A stretch of 55,892 nucleotides of DNA from Acidobacteriota bacterium (GCA_013152895.1 JAADFN010000032.1:1-55892), one strand, 5' to 3'. Positions 18,101 through 25,186 are shown, counted from the stretch's first letter. Made by a program: numbers and translations. The notes: generated by a model not told the origin, from the sequence alone.

Positions 18101-18436
18101 GGCCGAGGCGGAGTATGGCGAGCCGCTGACCCCGTTGTCGATACTGTCGAAGGAGCCGAGGGATGCGTCCCACTGGGTCAAGTCCGCCCGGATGACCTGG
18201 CCACACCCGGTGGTGCAGGTGCCGGGACAATCGGGATCGTGGGCATCGACGGCGAGCGATACGGTTTCACCGGGTTTCACAACGGATGGCGTGGCCGTGA
18301 AGGTATCAATCACCGGTTCGGCCGCTGGGAGGACGGTCGCTCCGGCCACCATCAGCGCTCCGGCAAGCAGAATGCGAAGATGGGGAATAATCCCCAAATC
18401 TCCGCCCTTACCGGTGATGATTCCCCAGCATTCCAC
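15158..18436 (-). CDS. Fusion: Ig/NHL/HYDIN-like protein with IPTL-CTERM-like segment plus pentaheme domain
   Basis: This 1092-aa product joins parts normally found in separate proteins. In order it has a signal peptide (LRILLAGALMVAGATVLPAA), Ig-like domains, an NHL propeller (EPVALAWSPAGEVLVAD), and two choice-of-anchor D/HYDIN repeats (LDFGDVTVGQTSEP, LDFGTVAVGHSSGP). Next comes an IPTL-CTERM-like segment (IPTVGPWGLALMAMLLALAG, then Arg-rich). A second export-signal-like stretch (FIGVFLAGTATVQA) follows directly, then a cytochrome region with CASCH, CQSCH, CSTCH, CRDCH and CLTCH. The reading frame is open throughout. The GTG at 18436 has GGAGGGAGG before it. The real start is uncertain because the paired regulatory sites lie inside the first codons. 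Confidence 0.75.
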   Translation of the reverse strand: MECWGIITGKGGDLGIIPHLRILLAGALMVAGATVLPAAEPVIDTFTATPSVVKPGETVSLAVDAHDPDCPGTCTTGCGQVIRADLTQWDASLGSFDSIDNGVSGSPYSASAVWRAPSTEGTVTVTITLADSGTSLCGGRQTTSAQVVIKVSATAGQEPVITSLTVDHDPVLVDGNAQLQATAVDPQGDPVTFSWSAALGTVSPGSGGAATYHAPAAPGRETVTCTASDPSGNSSSKTLDFTISNAVAETALDSGLAAPFDVGVNEWGDLAVTDAAVDGLDFVNPVTGEFLGTVRVPGVTSVAGDWLGRLVVGTRTGLLLLSATGSILSSLDPGAPLGPVTDVAIDQAGHRIWVLYGATGRVVSFDGSGTVTATFGRRGKNSGEFREPVALAWSPAGEVLVADAVLGQVLVFDPAGNFLKSISSLGNGQGELTRAAGVAVGPGNVLYVSDAFQSWIQTFNADGSFRESLGTYGDESGRFHTPMGLAVLENPPRLAIASVNSSSVQIFRLDGTEAEVPQAEASPALLDFGDVTVGQTSEPRVVKLTNTGPVPVGIYGIHWPAAFETQTTCGDGLAPGESCTATVVFDPVRSGRVAGDLSFQCSGEGSQTVALQARGIAAPAALAQLSPGSLDFGTVAVGHSSGPGTLTLSNAGGGFLDVTSVQIGGEDAAQFVLVADPCTGATIGPGESCTLEVRFSPDATGHMEATLTVESTSSGGPVTATLSGEGGQAASIPTVGPWGLALMAMLLALAGWAALRRRTLVLVFIGVFLAGTATVQAVDPPHWYFGIDCASCHTGHHAAGGSLTTSAGNVNLCQSCHSPGGLASALPINSSDRAVPGQAGTTHRFDVPVDASQWGAQMPTNPEMVKRIMNGNVVCSTCHDQHKARASNRGQLRVSPPERITSLGSTGQVTVGGTYTGAGGSSYLIEITIANAHFRYSKDGGSTWAGEADIGTGVPLDNGLTVTFSGGTFVLGERWRFSASYPFLRAPLDQGDNTSGDKFCRDCHSLWTMDYNEVEVFDWKWKSHPVGVALNANGRGYDRSVPLDGNGAVQGGGGGDGVSSDNLRLDAGGRVQCLTCHGVHYADSNTFTEDGP
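18382..18427. promoter_or_regulatory. Paired activator-type sites, 31 bp apart, between fusion gene and kinase
   Basis: GGGGAATAATCCCCA (18382-18396, part of the perfect palindrome TGGGGATTATTCCCCA on the other strand) and GGTGATGATTCCCCA (18413-18427, 11/15 to consensus) are again exactly 31 bp apart. They lie at the 5' end of the fusion cytochrome gene and about 190 bp upstream of the sensor kinase gene. They could control either gene, including feedback on the regulators. Confidence 0.55.
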
Positions 18437-18466
18437 GATTCGTTCCCTCCCTCCAAATATACCTGA

Positions 18467-18482
18467 GCAAGAACCATTCCGC
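18467..18482 (-). promoter_or_regulatory. Weak sigma-54-like promoter of fusion cytochrome gene
   Basis: On the minus strand GCGGAATGGTTCTTGCTC has GG-N10-GC spacing and a good TTGC -12 element. The -24 box lacks CAC. The predicted transcript start would fall right at the ribosome-binding site of the GTG at 18436. It is a candidate only. Confidence 0.3.
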
Positions 18483-18613
18483 CAACGGGGCTTCGCGCGG
18501 TGGCGGCGCCAAGAAGGCGCGAGATCGTCTCGCCCCTGAGAACACGCCTCGTTCATGTACCGCAAAGACCACGTGAGCTGCGATACAATCAACGCGCCGG
18601 GGAGGGTCCACGA

Positions 18614-20104
18614 GTGTCATCCGAGCCGTCCGCAACGAGCCACCGCTTCCGATTGCCATGGTCCCCGCGGACCTTGCTGATCCTGGTGCCCCTGCACCTC
18701 GTGGCCTTCCTGCTCCTGTACGTGGCCGTGCTGCACCTCGTCGTTCACGAGGTCGCCATGACGTACGAGGCGGAGAGCGGAGCGTTGCTCAACGCGGCCG
18801 TCAGCAAAATCCACTCCTCCATGGTGTGCTCGCAAGGAGGCGGCCTGCACGAACGGCTGGGGGACTTGATGGTATCTCACGAGATCCTGGGGCTTTCCGT
18901 CTTCAACGCATCGGGGCACCCCGGTTCTCCCGTCAGGCCGCCCAACCCCAGGGTATCGGCCTTTCTCGCCACTGACGCCGACGAGAATGTCCGCATCGAC
19001 AAGAACGGGGGAAAGACCACGCTGATCGCCATGGCGCGAATCCGGGCGACGAGCGAGTGCAAGCCGTGCCACATCCCGGGAGCGACCATCGGCGCGCTGA
19101 TGGTCACCCGGGATATCAGCGACGCCTTGAGTGCGACACGCCGCCGCACGGGGATCGGTCTCGCCTTGCTGATCGGGGGCTGGGCCGGACTCGTGGTCGT
19201 GGTCAACTTCGCCACGAAACGTTTCGCCACGGCGTCCGTTGACGCCCTCAAAGCCAGGGTGGCGGCAGAGCCCCCCAGTGCGGCGCCCACGACCGGCGTG
19301 CGGCTGGGCATGGACTCCCTGTCCCACGAGCTCTACCGGAGCCTGGAGAGCACGCTTCGCGAACACCGCAAGGAGCGCGCCGCCATGGAGAGCCGTTTCG
19401 AAAACGCCGAGCGGCTGGCCAGCATGGGGCAGCTCGCTGCGGGACTCGCTCACGAGATCAAGAACCCGGTGGCGGGCGTCCAGGGTGCCCTCGAGCTTCT
19501 CGTCGAGGAGTGCCACAACGACGATCGGATCGACCTCTACCAGCGCATGCTCGACGAGCTGAGGCGGGTGAACGAGACACTTCATTCACTGCTCCACTTC
19601 GCCCGTCCCCGGAAACCCCAGCGCCTCTCGACCGACATTCCGCTCCTCCTCAAAGACATCGCCGACCTTGCCCGGCCCGGGCTTTCCCGCCGGGGCATTA
19701 CCCTGAGCATCCGGGTGGATGAACGCGTGCGGACCTTCATCCTCGATCCGGGCCAGATTCGCCAGGTCGTCGTCAACTTGATCACCAACGCTGCGGACGC
19801 CATCGGTAGCTCGGGGAGCATCAAGCTCCTTGCAACGCCCTTCCCGGAAGGGAATGGAATGATCCTGGCCGTGGTGGACGACGGTCACGGCATGGACGAG
19901 GAGACTCTCAAGGCGGTGTTCGAGCCATTCTTCACCACCAAGCTGCACGGAACGGGGCTCGGACTGGCGGTCGCCCAGAAAATCGTCGAGAAGCACGGTG
20001 GGAGCATCCAGATTACCTCGGCGCCGGGAGAGGGGACGACGGTCTTCCTGCTGTTCCCCGATCCGGGCGAGGAGATTTCGTACAGCGGTGGAACGGAGGC
20101 CTGA
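18614..20104 (+). CDS. Sensor histidine kinase with periplasmic c-haem motif
   Basis: The 496-aa inner-membrane kinase has a first membrane helix (LLILVPLHLVAFLLLYVAVLHLV) and a periplasmic domain of about 130 residues. That domain carries a haem-attachment motif, CKPCH, at residues 149-153. A second helix (GIGLALLIGGWAGLVVVVNF), a linker and a HisKA domain follow; the phosphorylated His is at about 280 in LAHEIKNP. The ATPase domain shows NLITNAADAI, DDGHGMDE and GTGLGLAVAQKIVEKHGG. The GTG at 18614 follows GGGGAGGG. The CXXCH suggests it senses redox state, oxygen or NO, or haem maturation, by covalent haem. It is three bases from its likely partner regulator. Confidence 0.9.
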   Translation: MSSEPSATSHRFRLPWSPRTLLILVPLHLVAFLLLYVAVLHLVVHEVAMTYEAESGALLNAAVSKIHSSMVCSQGGGLHERLGDLMVSHEILGLSVFNASGHPGSPVRPPNPRVSAFLATDADENVRIDKNGGKTTLIAMARIRATSECKPCHIPGATIGALMVTRDISDALSATRRRTGIGLALLIGGWAGLVVVVNFATKRFATASVDALKARVAAEPPSAAPTTGVRLGMDSLSHELYRSLESTLREHRKERAAMESRFENAERLASMGQLAAGLAHEIKNPVAGVQGALELLVEECHNDDRIDLYQRMLDELRRVNETLHSLLHFARPRKPQRLSTDIPLLLKDIADLARPGLSRRGITLSIRVDERVRTFILDPGQIRQVVVNLITNAADAIGSSGSIKLLATPFPEGNGMILAVVDDGHGMDEETLKAVFEPFFTTKLHGTGLGLAVAQKIVEKHGGSIQITSAPGEGTTVFLLFPDPGEEISYSGGTEA

Positions 20105-20107
20105 GCC

Positions 20108-21466
20108 ATGGCATTGATTCTGCTCGTGGAGGACGAAGAGCTGCTCAGGTGGGCGCTGAAAAAGAGGCTTGCCAAGGCGGGACATGCCATCGACGAGGCG
20201 GGCTCCCTGGCCGAGGCGGCCGATCACCTCAAGCGTCGCCAGCCGGACCTGATGTTGCTCGATCTGGCACTCCCGGATGGCCATGGGCTCGATTTCTTCG
20301 AGGATCACCAGGCCGACCTGGAAAGTACCGTCACGATCATCATGACGGCCGTTGGCGAAGTGGAAGATGCCGTTCGCGCCATGAAGCTTGGCGCCTTCGA
20401 CTTCCTCTCGAAACCCGTAGATACCACCGAGCTCCTCAAGCTCATCGACCGCTCTTTGGCCCGCCGGCAGGAGTGTCTCACCGCCCAGGTCGCCCGCCGT
20501 GAGCAGGAGACCCGGACGAGCACCGATATCGTGGCACATTCGGCCGTGTTCAAGAAAGTACTGAACATCGCCTGCCAGGTCGCCCAGTCCCACGTCGACA
20601 CCATCCTGGTCCAGGGGGAGAGTGGCACCGGGAAGAACGTGGTCGCACGCTATATCCACGCGGTTTCGCAACGCCGGGACAAGCCGCTCCTCGAGATCAA
20701 CTGTGCTGCGCTTCCCGATCACCTGGTAGAGAGCGAGCTCTTCGGCCATGAACGGGGGGCATTTACCGATGCCAAGACGAGCAAGAAGGGAACCCTCGAG
20801 CTGGCCGCGACCGGCTGCCTCGTCCTCGACGAGATCAGTGAGCTGAAGCTCGAAGTCCAGGCCAAGCTCTTGCAGTTCCTGGAATCCAGGGTTTTCCGGC
20901 GTGTTGGCGGACTGCGGGAAATCCACGTGGAAACGCGCGTGATCGCCTTGACGAACCAGGACCTCCGGGAAATGGTGGCGGAGGGCAGGTTCCGGGCGGA
21001 TCTCTACTACCGGCTCGCCGTTTTCCCCATCACCGTTCCGCCCTTGCGGGAGCGCCACGAGGACGTTCTCCCGCTCGCATGGGCCTTTCTCCGGAAGTTA
21101 CAACCGGCGCTCGGACGCCGTTTCAACGGACTGACACGGGAGGCCGAAAACCTGTTGCTGGGGTACTCGTGGCCCGGCAACGTCCGCGAGCTGCGCAACG
21201 TGGTGGAGCGGGCAATGATTCTCGAAAAGGGCCCAGAGATCACCCCTTCGTCCCTGATCCTCGATCCGGAAACCGGGGCGCCCGCGCCTTCGGGCAGAAC
21301 CGAACCCCTGGCGGGGATCGTCCCCCTCGAAACCGCCGAACGAGAGCTCGTCCGGAGGGCCATGCGGGCGACGGGAGGCAACCAGACACGCGCGGCCGAG
21401 CTCCTGGGAATCACGCGGGATCAGCTCCGCTACCGGCTCAAGCGCTTTCCCGAGGCCAGCGAGTAA
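20108..21466 (+). CDS. NtrC-family sigma-54-dependent response regulator
   Basis: The 452-aa cytoplasmic activator has all three domains. The receiver has VEDEE and the phospho-acceptor Asp52 in MLLDLALPDG. The AAA+ domain has Walker A GESGTGKN at about 170, the sigma-54-contact loop ELFGHERGAFTDA, and FRADLYYRLAVFPI. The C-terminus has a Fis-type helix-turn-helix (GGNQTRAAELLGITRDQLRYRL). It follows the kinase by three bases. Proteins of this type bind upstream enhancer sites and open sigma-54 promoters; such promoters occur at 10278, 21473 and 25170 ahead of cytochrome genes. I infer it is their activator. Confidence 0.95.
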   Translation: MALILLVEDEELLRWALKKRLAKAGHAIDEAGSLAEAADHLKRRQPDLMLLDLALPDGHGLDFFEDHQADLESTVTIIMTAVGEVEDAVRAMKLGAFDFLSKPVDTTELLKLIDRSLARRQECLTAQVARREQETRTSTDIVAHSAVFKKVLNIACQVAQSHVDTILVQGESGTGKNVVARYIHAVSQRRDKPLLEINCAALPDHLVESELFGHERGAFTDAKTSKKGTLELAATGCLVLDEISELKLEVQAKLLQFLESRVFRRVGGLREIHVETRVIALTNQDLREMVAEGRFRADLYYRLAVFPITVPPLRERHEDVLPLAWAFLRKLQPALGRRFNGLTREAENLLLGYSWPGNVRELRNVVERAMILEKGPEITPSSLILDPETGAPAPSGRTEPLAGIVPLETAERELVRRAMRATGGNQTRAAELLGITRDQLRYRLKRFPEASE

Positions 21467-21472
21467 CCCACG

Positions 21473-21488
21473 TGGCACGATCCTTGCT
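21473..21488 (+). promoter_or_regulatory. Near-perfect sigma-54 promoter
   Basis: TGGCACGATCCTTGCT matches the -24/-12 consensus at all key positions with ten bases between GG and GC. It begins six bases after the stop of the activator gene and drives the receiver-like gene and probably the 21-haem operon. A GC-rich palindrome at 21312-21326 (CGGGGATCGTCCCCC), inside the activator gene, matches the paired-site consensus at 11/15 but has no partner at 31 bp. Confidence 0.8.
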
Positions 21489-21511
21489 GATGCTGCAGTG
21501 CAGGTGGAACG

Positions 21512-21898
21512 ATGCGGATCGCGATTCTCGACTGCTCGCCGTTGACGGCGTGGACCATTGTACGGCTGTTGCCTCCGAATGTGGATTACGACGTGCTGCC
21601 CTCCTTCGAAGAGGCACATCGCGTGCTCTGCGAGGCCCCGCCGGACGCGGTCCTCATCGGTCTGACCGCCGGCCGGTTGCCGTGGGAGGACCTCCTCGAG
21701 CTCTGCAGGTCCAACCATCCGGAGATTCCCTACCTTCTCTACTATTCCCTCAACGCTCTCCCGCCGGGAGAGCCCGTGCCGCAGGCGGTGGCCAACGCCG
21801 CCGTTTCGCCCGTGGAGATCGCGGAGCTGAGGCTGGCCGTTCGGGGCCTTCTCGATCGCGCCAGGTCCCAGGATCGTGCCACACGATCGCCAGGGTAG
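21512..21898 (+). CDS. Degenerate receiver-like protein
   Basis: This 128-aa protein has the hydrophobic pattern of a response-regulator receiver: MRIAILDCSP, DAVLIGLTAGRLPWEDLLELCR, IPYLLYYSLN. The phospho-acceptor Asp is replaced by Gly (VLIGLT) and the conserved Lys appears to be missing (AAVSP). It therefore probably cannot be phosphorylated and may act by binding the kinase or the NtrC-type regulator. There is no output domain. The gene is the first after the sigma-54 promoter at 21473, and an AGGTGG site precedes the ATG. It may be a pseudo-receiver that feeds back on the switch. Confidence 0.6.
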   Translation: MRIAILDCSPLTAWTIVRLLPPNVDYDVLPSFEEAHRVLCEAPPDAVLIGLTAGRLPWEDLLELCRSNHPEIPYLLYYSLNALPPGEPVPQAVANAAVSPVEIAELRLAVRGLLDRARSQDRATRSPG

Positions 21899-21929
21899 GC
21901 ATCGTTTGTTTCCCAGAGGAGGCCGAACA

Positions 21930-23681
21930 GTGTTGAAGCAGATTGCCCGAATCGGTTCCATAATGCTGGTTGCCGTTGGCGTCTCCGTCCCCGTTGCGAT
22001 TGCGGGCCACCATCCGCAGCTCGTCTCGGTTCAAGCCTCGAAGTGCACAAACTGCCACGGCGACCTCCTGCGGGGCATGGTCTCCGTTCACCCTCCCGCC
22101 AAGGAGGACTGCACGAACTGTCACGACGTGCAGATTACTGCCACGAGCACGACGATCGGGCTCAACGAGAAGGAACCTGCCCTCTGCCTGGAGTGCCACG
22201 ACGGCCTCCAAAAGGCCGTCGACGGAAAGCTGGCGAGCCCCCATCCGCCGGTCGGCGACTCGTGCCTCAACTGCCATTCGCCCCACGCAAGCGCCAACAA
22301 ACACCTCCTCAACGAGGCCATTCCCGCCCTGTGCCTCGCCTGCCACGATCTCGATGAGCTTCAACCGAAGCACGGAGGGCAGCTCACAGAAGACGTCAAT
22401 TGTCTCGCCTGCCACTCCCCCCACGGCAGCGATGCGCCCAACATGTTGCGCGCCAAGCACCAGCATCCACCCTTCGGTGCGGGAGAGTGCGACGCCTGCC
22501 ACCGCAAACCGTTCGCGGGCCGCGTCAGGCTGCGCGCGTTCGGCGCCAAGGTGTGCACCGCATGCCACGGAGAAATCATCAATCCCAAGGCCGTCAGTAT
22601 CCATCCCGCCCTCGACCGCCGGCGGAACCGGAAGGTCTGCGTCGCCTGCCACGACCCGCACATGAGCGACAATCCTTCGCTCCTGATCGTCACCGGCCCC
22701 GACCTTTGCAAGAAGTGCCATCCAGGTATCGTCAAGGCTGCTCGCGCCGACACGGGTCATCCGGCCGCTTCCGAGGATTGCACCAACTGCCACAAGCCTC
22801 ACGACGCGTCCCAGCCCAACCTCCTGACCGAAGCCACGCCGGCTCTCTGCCTGGAGTGCCACGATGCCGATGACGCCCAGCTTCGCAAGGCGCACCTCGG
22901 CGCGGATATGACCACCCTGCCGTGTGTCAGCTGCCACACGCCCCACGGTGACGGCAACAAGTACCTCCTGGCGAAGACCGTCCATCCGCCCGTGCTCGAT
23001 GGCTGCGACACCTGTCACGAGGGGGCGTACAACAAGCTGATGGACGACGGGGGCTCCGCCCTCTGCCTGGAGTGCCACGACGATATCGGCGAAGAGGCCA
23101 AGAAGGCCAAGTTCCCCCACCCGGCGATGGAAATGGCCGAGTGCACCGATTGCCACAACCCCCACGCTAGCGCCCAGGACCACCTGGTGAAGGAACCGTC
23201 CGGCAAGGAGTGCCTGGCGTGCCACGACGACATCGGGCCGGGCAAGAACGAGGTGGCCCACGGCGTGATCACGCTGATCGGGTGCCGGGTCTGTCACGAG
23301 CCCCACGGGGGTTCCAGGCCGCACCTCCTGCGCATGGATCCGGACGCGCTGTGTCTCAGCTGCCATGACGCCAAGCACTCGCCACCCCCGAATTCCACGA
23401 AGCCGGTCAAGGTGCTCGGTCAGTTCGAGATACCCGCCGAGATCGCCCGGGTCATGGCATCTCTCAGACTCAGCCCCGACGGAACCCGGGACCACCCCGT
23501 GACCAACCACCGTGTGCTGGGAACGCCGAGCAAGAAGGAGCTCAAGCGCAACGATGCACACTTCAAGGGAGAGCTCCACTGTCTCACCTGCCACAATCCC
23601 CACAAGGGGGCGTCGCGCCTGCTGCTCCGCTGGGGAGCCGCCAACTCGTACCAGGCCTGTGCCCACTGTCATCCCAAGTGA
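21930..23681 (+). CDS. Exported 21-heme c-type cytochrome
   Basis: The 583-aa protein has a signal peptide ending about PVAIAGHH and 21 CXXCH motifs, one per ~26 residues. They follow a repeating paired pattern: CLNCHSPHAS...LCLACHD, CVSCHTPHGDGN...CLECHDD. This is the doubled-CXXCH domain arrangement seen in large outer-membrane decahaem-type proteins. The density implies an extended haem wire across or outside the outer membrane. The GTG at 21930 follows AGAGGAGG; a TTG is the next codon. It is followed 18 bp later by a propeller lipoprotein gene, and the whole set probably reads from the sigma-54 promoter at 21473. Confidence 0.93.
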   Translation: MLKQIARIGSIMLVAVGVSVPVAIAGHHPQLVSVQASKCTNCHGDLLRGMVSVHPPAKEDCTNCHDVQITATSTTIGLNEKEPALCLECHDGLQKAVDGKLASPHPPVGDSCLNCHSPHASANKHLLNEAIPALCLACHDLDELQPKHGGQLTEDVNCLACHSPHGSDAPNMLRAKHQHPPFGAGECDACHRKPFAGRVRLRAFGAKVCTACHGEIINPKAVSIHPALDRRRNRKVCVACHDPHMSDNPSLLIVTGPDLCKKCHPGIVKAARADTGHPAASEDCTNCHKPHDASQPNLLTEATPALCLECHDADDAQLRKAHLGADMTTLPCVSCHTPHGDGNKYLLAKTVHPPVLDGCDTCHEGAYNKLMDDGGSALCLECHDDIGEEAKKAKFPHPAMEMAECTDCHNPHASAQDHLVKEPSGKECLACHDDIGPGKNEVAHGVITLIGCRVCHEPHGGSRPHLLRMDPDALCLSCHDAKHSPPPNSTKPVKVLGQFEIPAEIARVMASLRLSPDGTRDHPVTNHRVLGTPSKKELKRNDAHFKGELHCLTCHNPHKGASRLLLRWGAANSYQACAHCHPK

Positions 23682-23699
23682 TTCGGAGGCATCTGATCC

Positions 23700-24759
23700 A
23701 TGAACCGACTCATCTTCCCTATTCTCGCCCTGGCGCTGGCCGCCGGGACCATCGGCTGTACCACCATTCCCAAGGCGGAGCCCACGCAAACCAAGAGCCG
23801 TGAGCAGAAATACGCCGCGTACGTGTGGCCCCCGCCCCCCGACCAGCCCCGTATCCGGCTCGTGGACATTCTGCACAGCCGCCTCGACGTGGAACCCAGC
23901 TCGCACTTCGAGAGAGTGCTTCTCGGTTCGAGCCCCCACAGCCCGTGGGACTTCCTCAAGAAGCCCTTCGGGGTCGCCATCGACAGCCACGACCGTATCC
24001 TGGTGACCGACCCCGGGACTGGCGCCCTGGTGCGTTTCGACCGGGCCGGCCGCAAGATGGACGTCATCGGCGTCAAGGGACCGGTCCGCCTCAAGGTCCC
24101 GCTCGGCGTCTCCATCGGACCCGACGGAACCATCTACGTGGCGGATGCAGGCCTGACCAAGGTCGTGGCCTTTTCCCCGAAGGGCAAGCTGGTGAAGGTT
24201 TACGGCCACGAGGGTGAGCTGCTCAACCCCACGGATGCGGTCGTATCCCCGGATGGGACCAAGCTCTACGTGACCGACTCCAAGGCCCACAAGGTCGTGG
24301 TATTCAACGTGGCCAACGGCAAGATCGTCATGAGCTTCGGTTCCCGGGGCACCGAGCCGGGCCAGTTCAACTTTCCGACGGCCCTGGCCTTCTCGCCCGA
24401 CGGCGATCTCTTCGTCGTGGACCAGATGAACTCCCGGGTCCAGGTGTTTACCGGTGATGGCGATGTCCTGGAGACTTTCGGCGCCCTGGGCGTCGGTTTC
24501 GGAAACTTCGTCCGGCCCAAGGCCGTGGCCGTCAACCACGACGGCCTGGTCTTCGTCACCGACGCCGCGTTTGGCAACGTACAGATTTTCGATTCCGACC
24601 TGCGCCTGTTGACCTTCGTCGGTGAAAACGGCCACGGGCCGGGTCAGTTCCAGCTCCCCGCAGGCGTGGCGGTCCACGGGGAACCAGTTCGCCGTCGTGG
24701 ATCAGCTCAACAGGCGGGTTCAGCTCTTCCGCTTCATCAAGCCGAAGGGTGGGAAATAA
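23700..24759 (+). pseudogene. NHL-propeller lipoprotein with a one-base frameshift near the end
   Basis: The protein begins with a lipoprotein signal (lipobox TIGC) and contains six-bladed NHL repeats: KPFGVAIDSHDRILVTDPGTG, LGVSIGPDGTIYVADAG, FNFPTALAFSPDGDLFVVD. At about 24678-24681 (CACGGGGAACC) the frame breaks. Removing one G restores HGNQFAVVDQLNRRVQLFRF and a stop at 24759, giving 352 aa. The end of the paralogue at 28831 (VVVADSLNRRLQVF) matches the restored version. The annotated ORF to 25256 is therefore wrong past 24681. A homopolymer sequencing error is as likely as a true mutation. Such propellers accompany porin-cytochrome conduits and may organise them at the membrane. Confidence 0.8.
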
Positions 24760-24796
24760 TCCCCACCAATCCGCGGGATGGTGGGCGTTTTCCCCA
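24751..24796 (+). promoter_or_regulatory. Paired activator-type sites, 31 bp apart, upstream of tetraheme gene
   Basis: GGGAAATAATCCCCA (24751-24765) overlaps the restored stop codon of the propeller gene. TGGGCGTTTTCCCCA (24782-24796) lies exactly 31 bp on and is weaker (10/15). They are about 375 bp before the sigma-54 promoter at 25170, against 75 bp in the pentaheme locus. A repeat element lies in between. Confidence 0.55.
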
Positions 24797-24898
24797 GGCC
24801 GGTTTTCCGGGTTCACACCGCAAGATGAGGAACGTGAGCCATGGACGGCGGCCCCGGGCGGGTGCAACGGACGCGAAACACGCACCAGGAACGCCTCC

Positions 24899-25070
24899 AG
24901 CCCGCGTCTCTCACGAACGTTCGTTGCGAGGCCATGGAGGCACCGATCAGCATGACGTTCCGACCAAGGTGGCGAAAAGCCCGCTCGTGGCACGTAATCA
25001 GCGCCACCGCCGCGAGAAACGCGGCTATGGCGGGCACATTCGCGGTCGCAGCAGGAAGCCGGCGAGCTTT
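24899..25070 (-). repeat. MITE-like repeat, copy B
   Basis: Imperfect terminal inverted repeats are visible: AGCCCGCGTCTCTCACG at the left and GCGAGAAACGCGGCTA near 25012-25027. The interior aligns with copy C (38097-38242) over about 140 bp, sharing GCGAG, ACCAAGG, CGTGGCACG, GCCGCGAGAAA and GGTCGCAGC-GGAAGCC. No transposase is present, so it would need to be moved in trans. Confidence 0.6.
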
Positions 25071-25169
25071 GTGGGCCGGGGCCGTGCAAACAGCTCCTGC
25101 GCCGCGCTACCCGGGCGGTTGCGGCTCAGGCCCCCCTTCGGCATCGCCGGCCCCCCGATTCTGCGTGGC

Positions 25170-25186
25170 TGGCACGGAGGTTGCAA
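25170..25186 (+). promoter_or_regulatory. Perfect sigma-54 promoter of tetraheme gene
   Basis: TGGCACGGAGGTTGCAA matches the consensus at every key base with ten bases between GG and GC. Transcription would start near 25196. The coding start at 25253 follows AGAGAGGGAGGA. Confidence 0.85.

Noticed and set aside
19586-21058. 490-aa minus-strand ORF opposite kinase/regulator
   Set aside because: The plus strand encodes complete HisKA, ATPase, receiver and AAA+ motifs; this is a shadow.
21750-24677. 975-aa minus-strand ORF opposite the 21-heme and propeller genes
   Set aside because: It arises from the codon bias of the plus-strand genes and contains no recognisable domain.
24840-24930. Possible cyclic-di-GMP riboswitch upstream of the tetraheme gene
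   Set aside because: The conserved core sequences of GEMM riboswitches are not present; the stretch belongs to the repeat element.
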